From NCBI GenBank assembly GCA_030686995.1, contig CM060693.1, forward strand, positions 107,380,228 through 107,444,227: DNA of 64,000 nucleotides, in the 5' to 3' direction. Under the pieces are notes generated by a model. It was given only the letters and a program-made list of their open reading frames with translations. It was not told the DNA's origin and did not search any database. The position numbers and the translations under genes were made by a program. Source of the DNA: Artemisia argyi (Eukaryota > Streptophyta > Magnoliopsida > Asterales > Asteraceae). How positions within the stretch are numbered: the first letter of the stretch is position 1; every line of letters starts with the position of its first letter. Shown piece by piece: positions 35,433-47,253 of this stretch.

Positions 35433-37437
35433 GGGCAGGGAGTAATAAAGTGAATCTGGCGTTATAGCCTATGTGGCACGTTTCTAACGCCGTTGGCTCG
35501 TTATCACCATTTCATTGTTGCTTGCGTTGCTGCTGCGTTTCCATTTACGTTGTGATAGTAACGCGCGTTACTAAAGAGCAAAGGTATAAAAAAAAATACA
35601 CATCCCCCCTCCAACAACAACAACGGCTATATTTGAATTCAAAAAAAATAAAAAATAAATAAATAAAAAAAAATAAAACATTGTCGTTCCCAACGAGTAG
35701 AAAATAAAGTTTAGCAATTTTTTTTAAACCTTATATATTTTCTAACCCTTTTACAAACACAAAATAAAACCATCTTATATCTAAAAAATTATTTCGCAAT
35801 GGATCCACATCCAACTTATGCCGCACATGTAAACCTTGCCGATATCGAAGATGAAACCGATGTTTTTGCAATTATGGCCGCCTATTAGTACGAACAAATA
35901 CAAGAAGAAGAAGCCGAATCGTATTTTCGGTTAACCCGTAACCCAATTCACCGTGAGCGTGAAGTTGCAGAAGAGCGTTTGAAGGCCAACTATTTTAATG
36001 AACATTGTAAGTATCTAGATAGAGACTTTCGTCATAGATTTCGTATGAGTCGGAAACTATTTCTAGAAATAGTTTCGGTGATGAATCATATATTGCCGAT
36101 CCTCTTCCTGCTCATTCTGCAAACTTTAGCCAAGAACCCGATCGTACAGGTCGAATGAGTATTAGTGTTCTCATGAAATGCACTATGGTCATTCGCCAAT
36201 TGGCATACGGCAACTCACCGGATGCGTTCAATGAGTATTTACAAATGAGTGCGCGTACAAGACGTGATTGTCTGGATAATTTCAATATGTGCTTTATTGA
36301 TTTGTTTAAACCTGAGTTTTTAAGAAAACCAAATGTTCATGACATTCAAAACCTATATGCAAAACATGAGAAGGAACATGGTTTTCCGGGAATGCTTGGT
36401 AGCATCGACTGTATGCATTGGCAATGGAAAAATTGTCCGGTGTCATGGCAAGGGCAATATGTTAGTGGTCATAAAAAATACCCTACTATATTGCTTGAAG
36501 TTGTTGCAAAGCATGATTTGTGGATTTTGCATGCTTTTTTTTGTATAGCGGAGCGAATAATGACATCAATGTTTTTGATAATTCGCCATTGTTCGATGAC
36601 CTGCTTAAGGATGAAGCCCCTGTAGCTCCGTTTGCGGTAAATGGAGTTGTGTTTGATAAGGGTTATTACTTAGCCGATGCAATATACCCACAATGGGCTA
36701 CTTTCGTCAAATCGTTCACAACATCTTCAGACGAGAAACACAGTTTCTTTAAAAAGCGACAAGAAAGTGCACGAAAGGATGTTGAACGTGCTTTCGGTGT
36801 TCTCCAAGGACGATGGGGAATAATACAACAACCAGCACGAGCTTACAAGGTTTCCAAGATACGTAGAATCATATATTCTTGCATCATATTGTATAACATG
36901 ATTTTAAAAGACCAAAAGTTAGCTCTAAGTGAGTACGTAGCATTGGTTAGGAATCCGGCTAGACAAATGCAAGACAGATGGATTGACAGATATGACGTGC
37001 GTCGTCAAAGGAATAAGGAATTACGTGACAAAGATGTTCATCTTAATCTCCAACAGCAGCTTATGGAGCATATTTGGCGTGAACGTGAGGAGTTTATGGA
37101 AGTAGATGACGACTAGTTTTAGTTATTTACTTATCGTATTTTTCATTTCGTATTTTATTTCGTAATTTCTTTTATGTCATTTTGTTTAATGTAATATTTT
37201 TTTTATTTCGTATTGTAATGTTTAATTATAAATGAAGTGTTTGAATGTTTAATGAATGAAATTGTTGAAGGTAGAATTTGTAAATTGTTATTTTAAAAAA
37301 AGGCGGGTCCCTGAAAGTGGTGTTATTGGGTGTTATGATTTCCTGGTATTTTTGGTGTTATGTTATTTGGTGTTAAAATGATGTGCCGCTGACGTGGCAG
37401 AGGTGTCGGTGTTATTTCGTGTTACCACTCCCTGCTC
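35433..37437 (+). mobile_element. PIF/Harbinger-type transposon copy 2, 2.0 kb
   Basis: The least disrupted copy, with both terminal inverted repeats: GGGCAGGGAGTAATAAA (35433-35449) and GTTACCACTCCCTGCTC (37421-37437). Between the left end and the gene are a perfect palindrome GTAACGCGCGTTAC (35558-35571), a possible TATA sequence (GGTATAAAAAA near 35583) and a CA-rich leader. Three bases (TCT) separate it from each neighbour. Confidence 0.85.
35799..37116 (+). pseudogene. Harbinger transposase, copy 2 (nearly full length, three lesions)
   Basis: Starts at the ATG at 35799 with the same protein text as copy 1. Lesions seen by comparison with the other copies: TAG in place of a Glu codon near 35886; a frameshift near 36078 ('GTTTCGGTGATG' where the others have an extra base or two); and a frameshift near 36542-36552. 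The segments 36155-36580 and 36560-37116 are intact, with 'GSIDCMHW' (Asp 1), 'NDINVFDNSPLFDDLL' (Asp 2) and 'ESARKDVERAFGVLQGRWGI' (Glu). The stop is at 37114-37116. It is not functional as it stands. Confidence 0.9.
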
Positions 37438-37440
37438 TCT

Positions 37441-37652
37441 GGGCAGGGAGTAATAACGCAAATCAGGCGTTTTAGTCTATGTGGCACGTTTCTAACGTCG
37501 TTGGCACGTTATCACCATTTCCTTGTGGCTTGCGTTGCTGCTGCGTTTCCATTTACGTTGTGATGGTAACGCGCGTTACTAAAGAGCAAAGGTATAAAAA
37601 AAATACACATCCCCCCTCCAACAACAACAACGGCTATATTTGAATTAAAAAA

Positions 37653-37703
<51 letters not shown>

Positions 37704-38889
37704 ACTGCCGTTCTCAACGACTAGAAAATAAACTTTAGCAATTTTTTTTAAACCTTATATTCTAACCCTTTTACAAACACAAAAATAAAACCATCTTATA
37801 TCTAAAAAAAATATTTCACAATGGATCCACATCCAACTTATGCACACATGTAAACCTTGCCGATATCGAAGATGAAACCGATGTTTTGGCAATTATGGCC
37901 GCCTATGAGTACCAACGAATACAAGAAGAAGAAGCCGAATCATCTTTTCGGTTAACCCGTAACCCAATTCACCGTGAGCGTGAGGTTGCAGAAGAGCATT
38001 TGAAGGCCGACTATTTTAATGAACATTGTAAGTATCTAGATAGAAACTTTCGTCATAGATTTCGTATGAGCCGGACACTATTTCTAGAAATAGTTTCCGG
38101 TATTGAATCATATACTGTCGATCCTCTTCCTTCTCATTTTGCATACTTTAGCCAAGAACCCGATTGTACAGGTCGAATGGGTACTAGGGTTCTCATGAAA
38201 TACACTATGGCCATTCTCCAATTGGCATACGGCAACTCACCGGATGCGTTCGATGAGTATTTGCAAATGAGTGCACGTACAGGACGTGATTGTCTGGATA
38301 ATTTCAATATGTGCGTTATTGATTTGTTTAAACCTGAGTTTTTAAGAAAACCAAATGTGCATGACAATCAAAACCTATATGCAAAACATGAGAAGGAACA
38401 TGGTTTTCCGGGAATGCTTGGTAGCATCGACTGTATGCATTGGCAATGGAAAAATTGTCCGGTGTCATTGCAAGGCTAATATGTTAGTGGTCATAAAAAA
38501 TACCCCACTATATTGCTTGAAGCTGTTGCGTCGCATGATTTGTGGATTTGGCATGCTTTTTTTGGTATAGCGGGAGAGAATAATGACATCAATGTTTTAG
38601 ATAATTCGCCATTGTTCGATAACCTGCTTAAGGATGAAGCTCCTGTAGCTCCGTTTGTGGTAAATCGAGTTGTGTTTGATAAGGGTTATTACTTAGCCGA
38701 TGGAATATACCCACAATGGGCTACTTTTGTCAAATCGTTCACAACAGCTTCAGACGAGAAACACAATTTCTTTAAAAAGCGACAAGAAAGTGCAAGAAAG
38801 GATGTAAACGTGCTTTCGGTGTTCTCCAAAGACGATGGGGAATAATACAACAACCAACACGAGCTTACGAGGTTTCCAAGATACGTATA
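37441..38889 (+). mobile_element. PIF/Harbinger-type transposon copy 3, left part
   Basis: Left terminal repeat GGGCAGGGAGTAATAAC at 37441-37457. A long poly-A run (about 37660-37702) sits in the leader. The copy is cut at 38889/38894 by the LTR element 38895-50762 and resumes at 50763. Confidence 0.85.
37821..38889 (+). pseudogene. Harbinger transposase, copy 3, N-terminal part
   Basis: The ATG is at 37821. A 2-base loss near 37850 breaks the frame early ('TTATGCACACATG' where copies 1 and 2 have GCCGCACATG). The open segment 37886-38479 carries most of the N-terminal half and 'GSIDCMHWQWKNC'. A stop follows near 38478, where copies 1 and 2 read CAGGG/CAATATG. The frame continues in 38513-38845 ('NDINVLDNSPLFDNLL', 'ADGIYPQWATFVK') and is cut at 38889. 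Confidence 0.88.
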
Positions 38890-38894
38890 ATCAT

Positions 38895-41800
38895 TGATAA
38901 CGCTCAAAATTAACAAGTTTTTAGTCGCGTTATTGTTTGTTTTCTGAGTGGAAATGGGTCATATTTGTATATATTTGTTACTTAATCGTGGAAAAGTGTT
39001 TATACATGCAAATATAGCCAAAAGCAGGTAAAAATGATTAAAAGATGAAGAAATGAAATGGACATGCATTTTTGGAGTGTTGCAAGAAGATCAAGGAAGA
39101 AAGAAACGTCGCATGGACAAAAGGATTTGATAAAGACAAGTTTTCTACATGAAATTATCAAGGAAATATCAAGTTCTAATGGACAAAGTCATGCCACAAA
39201 GAAAATAATGCATGCAACGAAAAACGACAAAGAAAAGACATAGAAATATGGTTCAGACAGATTCCAACCGATCGGTTGCAACTCGCAACCGATTTGGCTG
39301 GAAACGTGCCAAAAGATTGACCATCCGATCGGATGGTGAGAAACCGATCGGATGGGGTTGACTGAAGTTACAAGTTTTGCATTTATTGGCGAATTTACTC
39401 CCCATAATCACGTGTGGCTGATCATTTCTACTTATTAACTAAGGATGGATGTTTTTACTTGAAGGATAAGTGTCATTATGCTATATAATGACTACTTAGG
39501 GTCTAGAATCACTTGTACCACCAATATCTAATTTAGTATTACACTAAATCTTGTTAGTTTATATTATATTGCTTGAAAGTTTACTAAGTGTTGTAAAAAC
39601 GTCCAGAACGTGTTGAGTTAGAGTCTCAAGCATTGGTTCGAGTGTGGAGTTGTTTACTTACGTTAGTGAGCAATTGGAGGAGTGTGGTTGCTAAAGTTCC
39701 ACAAGTTTATTCATTGTAATTCTCAAGATTAGGTACACCTTGATACTTATAATGAACAATTGTTACTTTGAATTTTATGAAAGTTTTCTTATTTACTTGT
39801 GTTTTAATATGATTGCTATGGAGTAATTTGTGATATACTTGTGTATATGATGTGATTGGTTAATGGAGTATTCTTTTATGAAAATGGTGATGCATGAAAA
39901 TATATCAATTTTATGAGTTTGTTGAAATAACATCTTTTCTTGCTTAATTTGTCGGTAAAAACAATCTCTTATAGTTAAACTTGATCCAAAATCTTAAGCA
40001 TTAGGGACAATAAAAAAAAAACCCCTAAACCGATTTCTCTCTGGTGAAATTAAGTCGACAATAAACCCTTACTACCCTAAATCGTTTTTTCTCAAAATCG
40101 TCCCTTGATCTCTTGTTTTCTAATTCCTCTTGTTAATCTAGTGATTTACATTCGTGTTTGTCATTGATTAATCTTGTTGGATGATTTTAATCTTGAATCT
40201 TGGGTTGGATTTGTGATTAAACCGATTTAGGGCTGTTTAACTTTTCAATCGGTTTCTTCTTTTCTGCCCTAATACCTTTAATTTTTGGAACGATTTGATT
40301 ATCCTAGTGATTAAACATTACGTTTATCATTGGTTTATTCCAAATCGCTGCTTGGATCTAAGGTCTTGGTTCAGATCTGTTGAAATCGTGTTTTTAGGGT
40401 TTTTGTCGCCATTGGTTATCGACCCTATTAATGATTATGCTTATGTCGGTTTGTATTATTCCTATATAGGGTCGACTGGTATCTAGCTGCGCATTCATTC
40501 TTAAGCATTGATTCCCTTTTAGGGTTTTTTGTTTTAATGCGAGCTTGTTTTCTGGAGCTTATTGTTATACTTAACTCGTTCTGGGTTTTGTTATATTCCC
40601 CTTGCAAGTAACCCGTATTAGGGTTTTTGGAATGCGTACGTGCGCTTGGTAGTGCTGCTGCAAGTTAATCATTATACGTGGGTTTAGAGAGAGATGTAAG
40701 TTAAGGTATGGGACCTTATTCAAAAATCCTACCTGGTTGTCATCGATCTGATGGTCATTGCTTATCTTGTTGTGGATCGTTCTTGGCATGTTAGGGTTTC
40801 TACCCTATTTTTATTTTGATTCGTGGGAGTTAGGGTTCTTTTAAAGGATTCTATGGTTAGTTTGACATGATCCTGCTGCTACTAATTGGCTATCTATGGT
40901 TATTTAAGGATCATTGTTGATGTGGTTATGATGGAAGTTTGGATTTGTGACCTGTGATTCGTCCTAAGAAGGTTTTCTGGTGGTTTTTCTTTGGGACGTA
41001 TTATTATTTTTTTCAGCTGGTTTTGCAGCTGTGAATGGATGATTACAAATTCAAGATTTAGTTATGGCAGATTTTGATACCCTCGGATTTGCATTCTTAT
41101 ATTTGTTGCGTTTTGGGCAGCTTATTGGTACTCAAATCATGTCATAGTGCTCGTTGTGTTGCTGTTCATGGTGATACATTGGATGTTAGGGTTCCTCAAG
41201 CTCTATGATTGTTGCTACATTTTCCAGCAGATGGGTTTAGTGATTTTGATACTTATTGCTGTTTGGATCGTTTTAGCATGTTGAAGTGGGGAAGTGGCTA
41301 GTACAAGTCTTCCAAGTTACTACATGGTCTGTGGGACTAGGAATATGGTTATGGAAGTTTGGATTACTATGACGATTTGAAGAGTCAAGATTGTCCTTGA
41401 ATTGCAATTATTTTTTTTTCTTCTCTTATATTCGTTGTAGTTTAATATTCAATTGTTCGTTATAAGTGTGGCTTGTCACCCTTATATTGTAAGTTATAGG
41501 AATGATGTTAATTCCTATAGGAGAGTCTGTAAGTGTCCTGAGGGACTAAGATGATATACCCTCATCCTTTGTACTTCAACATTTTTTGGTGTAATGAATT
41601 TTGCCGGGGTGAATTAACCCTTTTACCCAAAAAATAAAAACAATCTCTTGAAAAATAGGTCCGAAAGGAATTTCAACTTGTTTTTATTCCAAAATATTAA
41701 TACACCAAATTAGTATGGAATAGGATGCTTGACAACCATCTTATTTACTTGTTAAATAGACGATTTCATAACGAAAAAGGACCGAAAGGATTCGTAGGAA

Positions 41801-42278
41801 TTCATAAGAAAAGAATTGATTTTCTAAACAACCATGTGTTTATAGAATTGTCATACTAATTTGATATGTCCGAAAGGAGTCATTTAGGTGATAGAATTCT
41901 TAGTGGTAGTGAAAACATGACATACATCATAGATTGTATAGCTACTCATTTTTTGTTGCGCATCATAACAAGTTTTACACCAAACTTTGTACTCAAATTG
42001 TTACAATACTCCTAATTACCAATCAAAGAATTATACACAAGTATATGTTTAGTTTTTATTGAGTTTTCTTTTAAAATAAGATTTTACATAAATTTTGATT
42101 GACAACCCTTATTTAACAAACGTTTTTCTTATTACTAAAACAACCAAATCTCTTGGGACGATCTCGACTTACCCACCTTTATTACACCGGACGAGTATAC
42201 TTGCTCGTATGTGCTAGATAATAACCGGATAATTCGTATTTATAAATTTTAAAACTTGTACTAATAAAACGCACATCA
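38895..42278 (+). mobile_element. 5' LTR of the non-autonomous element (split by E5)
   Basis: Runs from TGATAACGCTCAAAATTAAC (38895) to AAACGCACATCA (42278). Without E5 it is about 1.7 kb, close to the 1,716-bp 3' LTR. It contains the perfect palindrome CCATCCGATCGGATGG near 39320 and the hairpin ATCGGTTGC-AACTC-GCAACCGAT near 39273. Confidence 0.9.
39956..41649 (+). mobile_element. Retroposon E5 (non-coding, LINE-like), 1.66 kb
   Basis: The body is 39971-41634, flanked by the exact 15-bp repeat TAAAAACAATCTCTT (39956-39970 and 41635-41649). The undisturbed 3' LTR shows the empty site near 50110. It contains many 'AGGGTTTT' and 'GATCTG' phrases, but no reading frame shared with E1-E4. Near the 3' end are the hairpin TATAAGTGTG/CACCCTTATA (41461-41486, loop GCTTGT), a second stem TATAGGAAT/ATTCCTATA (about 41496-41520) and the GTCC...GGAC pair. 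It ends TTTTACCCAAAAAA. Confidence 0.9.
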
Positions 42279-42284
42279 AGTTTT

Positions 42285-42302
42285 TGGCGCCGTTGCCGGG
42301 GA
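42285..42302 (+). promoter_or_regulatory. Primer-binding site, tRNA-Asp type
   Basis: TGGCGCCGTTGCCGGGGA, six bases after the LTR end, is complementary to the 3' end of plant tRNA-Asp. This primer is common in plant gypsy elements of the Tat/Athila group. Confidence 0.9.
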
Positions 42303-42603
42303 TTTGATTAATTTTCTTAGTTTTCAGTAATAAAATTGTTTGTAATTTGTAAAATTTTAAAGTTTTTAAAGTAAAAAAAAATGGTTTTTTACCAACCGAA
42401 TCGGATGGAGGTCTCGGTAAAATTTTAGACATTTTTAATTTGTAGTTTATTTTCAATTCTTAGTGTTTTATTTAGTTAATTTACTTGTTCTTATTTCATA
42501 TTAAGAGTTATTTGATTACAACTAACCCTCATGCTAATGATTTGGATTTTTTTTTTTTTTTCTTGTGATGGTTATGTTATAGTTAGTAATTTCTTAAGTT
42601 GAA
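42303..42603 (+). other. Leader of the non-autonomous element
   Basis: An AT-rich leader between primer site and first frame. It contains a short piece of the CCGAATCGGATGG motif (about 42397-42409), one of several copies spread through the element. Confidence 0.5.
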
Positions 42604-44348
42604 ATGGAGAGTTTGAGTCAGATTTCTGCGTATTTGAAAGATTTGGAAGACATGTTCAAGGATTCCGGTGATTCCTTGGAAAAGTTGGAGAGCATGTTGG
42701 AAAAAGCTAAGTTGGATTTAGAAGGAGAAGAGGTTGTTGGTGACAATGTTTCTTATTTGCCACATGAAATGTGTTACCCAAAGAAGGAGAAGGAGAGAAA
42801 AGTTGTTGTTTTCACTAGAGCACCACCTAAGGAATATGATGCTCCATACATGAGGTATTCTACACCTTGTGCGGTGAAAGGAGTTAAAGCGTGGGATGCG
42901 GAATTGAATATGGAATATGGAGACAATTACATTTCGGAAGAAATGCTTGACAAGCTTGGTTTTGTTAGGCTTGATTATGGAAGTTATGGAAGAAAGGAAG
43001 TGAAAGGGGTTAGAGTGAATATTCATGGTCACATCTTTAAAGTTGATTTTGTGGTTTTGGAGTATACTAATGCCGATGAACCGGAAGTTATCTTTGGTAG
43101 AGATTTTTTAGTGAATACCAAGTGTACATTGGATTTTGCACTTGGGGAATTAAGAATTAACATAAGTGATTTGGAAGAAGGAAAGAGTGTGAATGAAATG
43201 CTTGTTGATGTTTGTGAAGGAATGGAATTGATGAAGGAAGGAAGGGATGAAGTTTGTAAGATGGGGAAAGCTAACCGAAGCAAAACACCATTGAACAAGT
43301 TAACCCAACCCTCCACCCAAAAAGAAAACAAATCATCATCATCATCATCATCCAAAACACCACCAAATTCACCAAAAAGTACCAAACCTTTAACCAAAGA
43401 GCAAAAACAAGCTATCTTGGAGAATCTTGAAGCAAAAATTAGTGAATTGATGGAAAACAAACCGGTCATTGAGGTGTTGAGAAATTATATGGAGTATAAG
43501 AAGAAATTAGATGGAGTTATGTTGGCAAAGTCTAAGTTGGAGGATAATAGTTTTGATGAAGTAGAGGAGAGAAGGATAATTGAGAATGGACTCCCAAAGA
43601 AAATGAATGATCCCGGAAATTTTGTTTTACCGGTTAAAATTAATGGGACAACTCCTTTATATGCATTAGCCGATACGGGTTCTAGTGTGAGTATTATGCC
43701 TTATCCATTGTATCATAAGTTAGGATTAAGAGACCCTACACTTAACAATTCTAAACTCAATATGGCGGATAATTCTAAGGCGAAAGCAATGGGGAAGTAA
43801 GAAATATGATAGTTCAAATTGGTTATCAAGCATTATTGGCAGATTTTCTTGTGTTGGATGTTGCGGTTGATAAGGAACTACCTTTGTTGTTAGGTAGACC
43901 ATTTTTAAGAACTTGTGGAGCTATAATAGATATGGGAAGAGGTACCATGACAATTGATGATGGAGTTCTTAAGAATACTTACTATCCAAAGCCTAGAGGG
44001 GGTAGTAATGGAGATGATAATGATGAGGACCAAGAGGAGGATTACCTTGGTTGCTTTGAAGTAGGAAGGGATGAAGATGGTAGGCCTAAGTTTGGACCAT
44101 GCACACCTAGTTTCTTTGATATTGAAGATGAAATGGAAAGAGCTCTAGCAATGGAGGCTTTCTTTAATTCTTTTAAAAATATTTTTGTGTTTAACAAGTT
44201 GACAGATTTTCTTGGATCTTTACCGGTCCAATTGAAGAACTTGGAATGGGGTTCCGATGGTCATAGCATTTACAAAAGAGAAGAAGGAGATAGTGATTGG
44301 CATTGCAAATTTGATATCGCATGTCCTAGCGGAAGGAACTTTGCATGA
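42604..44348 (+). pseudogene. Protease-bearing frame of the non-autonomous element (one-base frameshift)
   Basis: The first 398 codons begin 'MESLSQISAYLKDLEDMFKD' and contain two protease-like regions. The first (residues about 85-200) ends in 'EVIFGRDFLVNTKCTLDFALGELRI' but has no D[ST]G at the expected place, so it looks catalytically dead. After a basic Ser-rich linker comes 'PLYALADTGSSVSIMPYPLYHKLGL', a real DTG site (residue about 355). The frame stops at 43798 because one G is missing. It resumes at 43806 with 'IGYQALLADFLVLDVAVDKELPLLLGRPFLRTCGAIIDMGRGTM'. A final stop after 'GRNFA' cuts similar text that continues to about 44400. I recall frames like this in Asteraceae repeats; their exact role is not known to me. 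Confidence 0.75.
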
Positions 44349-44980
44349 ACTTTCAAAACTCAAAAGACTACTAGGAAGTTGGCAAACAAGTATCGTGGAG
44401 AAGACATTCTTAGGAATGAATATTTCTATGGATGAAGAAGAATGATCACAAGAATAAAGCACATCTTGTGCTAGTTTGTTTGTTTCGTATTTTTATTTTT
44501 TCATGCATTTTATTTTATGTTTTTAGGTTTTATGCATTTCATGTTTGAATGAGACTATCTATCTATCTATTTATCTATTTATTTATCTATATTTATCTAT
44601 TTATCTTTTGATTTATTTAGTTTAAGTTTTTAGTTTTTAGAGGTTAAGTTATGTTTTAGTCTTAAAATTAGAAGTAGAAGTAGATGACCAAAATTTTTGG
44701 TAGACAAAGTGTGTTTGGAATACATACATGATAATAAGTTTTGAGAGAAGAAAGAACTACTAGCACTTGTATCAAGTTTAGTAGTAGAGAAAATTTGAAA
44801 AATCAATTTCATACCAAACCGAATGGATGTATTCACAACTGATCGGATGGAGTTGAATATATAAACCAAAATTTTCAAAAACTTAAGAAAAACACATACA
44901 CACAACCCACCAAAAATCGGGGTAAAAAATTCGACCATAAGAAGTTGTTAGAAGGTTGAAGGAGTGATAATTAATCATCA
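44349..44980 (+). other. Spacer between the two frames
   Basis: Holds remnants of the first frame up to about 44447, a TTTATCTA/CTAT microsatellite (44547-44610) and another TGATCGGATGG motif (44838-44848). RT and integrase would be expected here in an autonomous element; none is readable. Confidence 0.6.
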
Positions 44981-47253
44981 ATGGCATCAAGCCAAGTAAG
45001 TTATATCATTAATTTTGTTCAATTAGGTTTAAATTCGGATGATTGAAATTAGGTCACGAATTGGGTATTTTTGAATTAGTTCGAATTGAGATGTAATATT
45101 TTGGGGATAAGTCATTAGATGATAGGAGAAGGTATTGCAAAAATAATTAGATCAATTGGTTAAGTTTTGAGTAAGAATTCATTGATTGAATTTTCGGATT
45201 GAATTGGGTATAATCTTTGGAGCTAGTTTATTTGCAATTGATGAATCCCAGAAGTTACATGATTGATAATTAGTGATGATAGGTTATTGCATTGTTGATT
45301 AGAGCACTAATTGGAAGATTTTAGTAGATGATGTTCTTGGTTTTTCATAGAATCATTAGGTTGATGATTGGAAATGTTAAGAATCATTGATAGGAGAGTT
45401 TGAATGTTAGAAGTACTCAAGAATGGGAGATTACAAGTTAGAAAGAAGTTCGGATTGATTGGAAAACGTTTAGGATGGATTGAGGATGAATGTAGTATAC
45501 AGAAACTCCAACCGAATCGGTTGCGAGTTGCAACCGATCGGTTTGGAGTATGCCAAAAGTTGCATCCGATCGGATGGACGCCTCGGAAAATTTTTTTGAC
45601 ATTTTTGAAAATGTGTTTTCTAGTTTCTAAATTGATTGGTATTAGTTCTTATACTTTTATAATAACATAATTTGAGAATTCTTTCAGGGAAATGTTGCAA
45701 GATTGGGACGAAATCAAAGAAATCCGATTGTTAACAAGTATTTGAAAAGGAACGAGAGGAAGAGGATCACTTTCAGTTTGAAACCGGAGTCTAATGATAA
45801 TGTCAAGTTTTCTAATGTGCAAAACAAAGATGAGAAGAATGCATATAGGGAACGTCTTTCAAAACTTCAAGAGAGGAAGAATGCTAAGCCTAGGTTGATT
45901 GATTGGGAATTGCTTGCGGAGTATGAATGTGAGGATCAATTGAGGAGCATGATGACTATGATTTATGTGTATCCTGGAGATGGAGATAGGTTTGAAGATT
46001 ATTCTTGGGAAAGAGCTTTTAGTATTCGTGAGAATGTTTACAAGGAATGGTGTTTGGAGTTCTTTTCTACGTTCTACTTTGATAGAAAGGTAAATGATGT
46101 TCTTGGGGATATTTGTGTTTGGTTTAGATTGTGTGGTCGCGAACATGCTTTATCTTTGCCAAATTTTGCAGTTGCCCTTGGTTTGTATGAGGAGAGTGAG
46201 GTTAATCATAGGTTGTTTGGACCATATTTTGTGAGTTTAGCTAGAGCTAATGATCAATACACGGGTATTGATGCTTATTGGAATAGAATTGGTGATCCAA
46301 CTTGTCTTAGGAGAAATTCTTCTAGGATTAGGAATCCGTTGTTGAAGGTTTTACAAAAGTTGACTTCTTTGGGATTGATACATAGGAGCAGTGGTCAAGA
46401 CAAATGTAGTCAACCGGACCTATGGGTGATGAAGTTGTTGGAAGAAGACAAGAATGGGAATGTGGCATGGATTATTGCCGAGTATCTTTCTAAGAGAGCA
46501 CCGGGGATTAAGAAACAAAGTGATGTTTGTGGAGGTCATTATGTGACTGCTTTGGCTAAAAATCTTGGGTATTTTAATGATAATGAGTTGAGGAAGTGTA
46601 GAGTGAGGTTGGAAAGTGAGATATGGGATGCTTTTAGTTTTGGAAAAGCATTGGATAGGAATAACAAGACTTTGGGACCTTGGACCGAACCAAGTGTGGG
46701 GGCACAATCCGGAGCCTATACGGAAGCGCCATCACAACCTCAAACGGGGAGTTTTCCGGGTAATACCCAAAGTGGTTTTGATTCAGGATGGGGTGATTGG
46801 AACCGAGAGTTAAATGCTATTGAGTGTAGGGAAGTTTGGAGAGATTCAATGCAAATGAGGAATAATTACAACTATGATTATTCCATGCCTATGATCCAAC
46901 ATTTGGCACAAGATGCCAATTATGAGGTACCTCCCTACAACCCACCAAATGTTCCACCATACCCTTTACCATATTCTCCATATCCTGGACCATACCCCTA
47001 CCCTTATCCTGGTTATTCACCATTTTCCGAGCCATATCATCCATACGGTAGACTTTCCGAGTATGGTAGTTCAGGTGTTAATGTGGGTGGACCAAGTTTT
47101 AATCCTGGAGGATCGAGTTATGATGTTGGAGGTTCGTCGTCAAGAGCTGGAAAGAAGAAGAGACGAGTGGTGGACAAGGACGATGAAGAAGATGTTGATG
47201 AGGATGAAGAGGAAAGCGAGGACGAGTTCATTCGTTCCGATGTGAGTTATTGA
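44981..47253 (+). CDS. Spliced ORF of the non-autonomous element (Athila-ORF/env-position protein)
   Basis: The main exon is 45688-47253. It reads 'KPESNDNVKFSN', 'RFEDYSWERAFSIRENVYKEWCLEFFSTFYF', 'CVWFRLCGREHALSLPNFAVALGLYEESEVNHRLF', 'NVAWIIAEYLSKRAPGIKKQSDVCGGHYVTALAKNLGY', a Pro/Tyr-rich stretch, then a Lys-rich and Glu/Asp-rich tail. It has no ATG of its own near the start. A candidate first exon at 44981-44995 encodes 'MASSQ' and ends at a GTAAGT donor. A CTTTCAG acceptor ends at 45687, giving a phase-0 intron of 692 bp and a frame that joins cleanly. The protein would be about 527 residues. I recognise this family from plant gypsy elements (ATHILA ORF1-like); no transmembrane segment is visible, so an envelope role is not supported. 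Open throughout. Confidence 0.65.
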
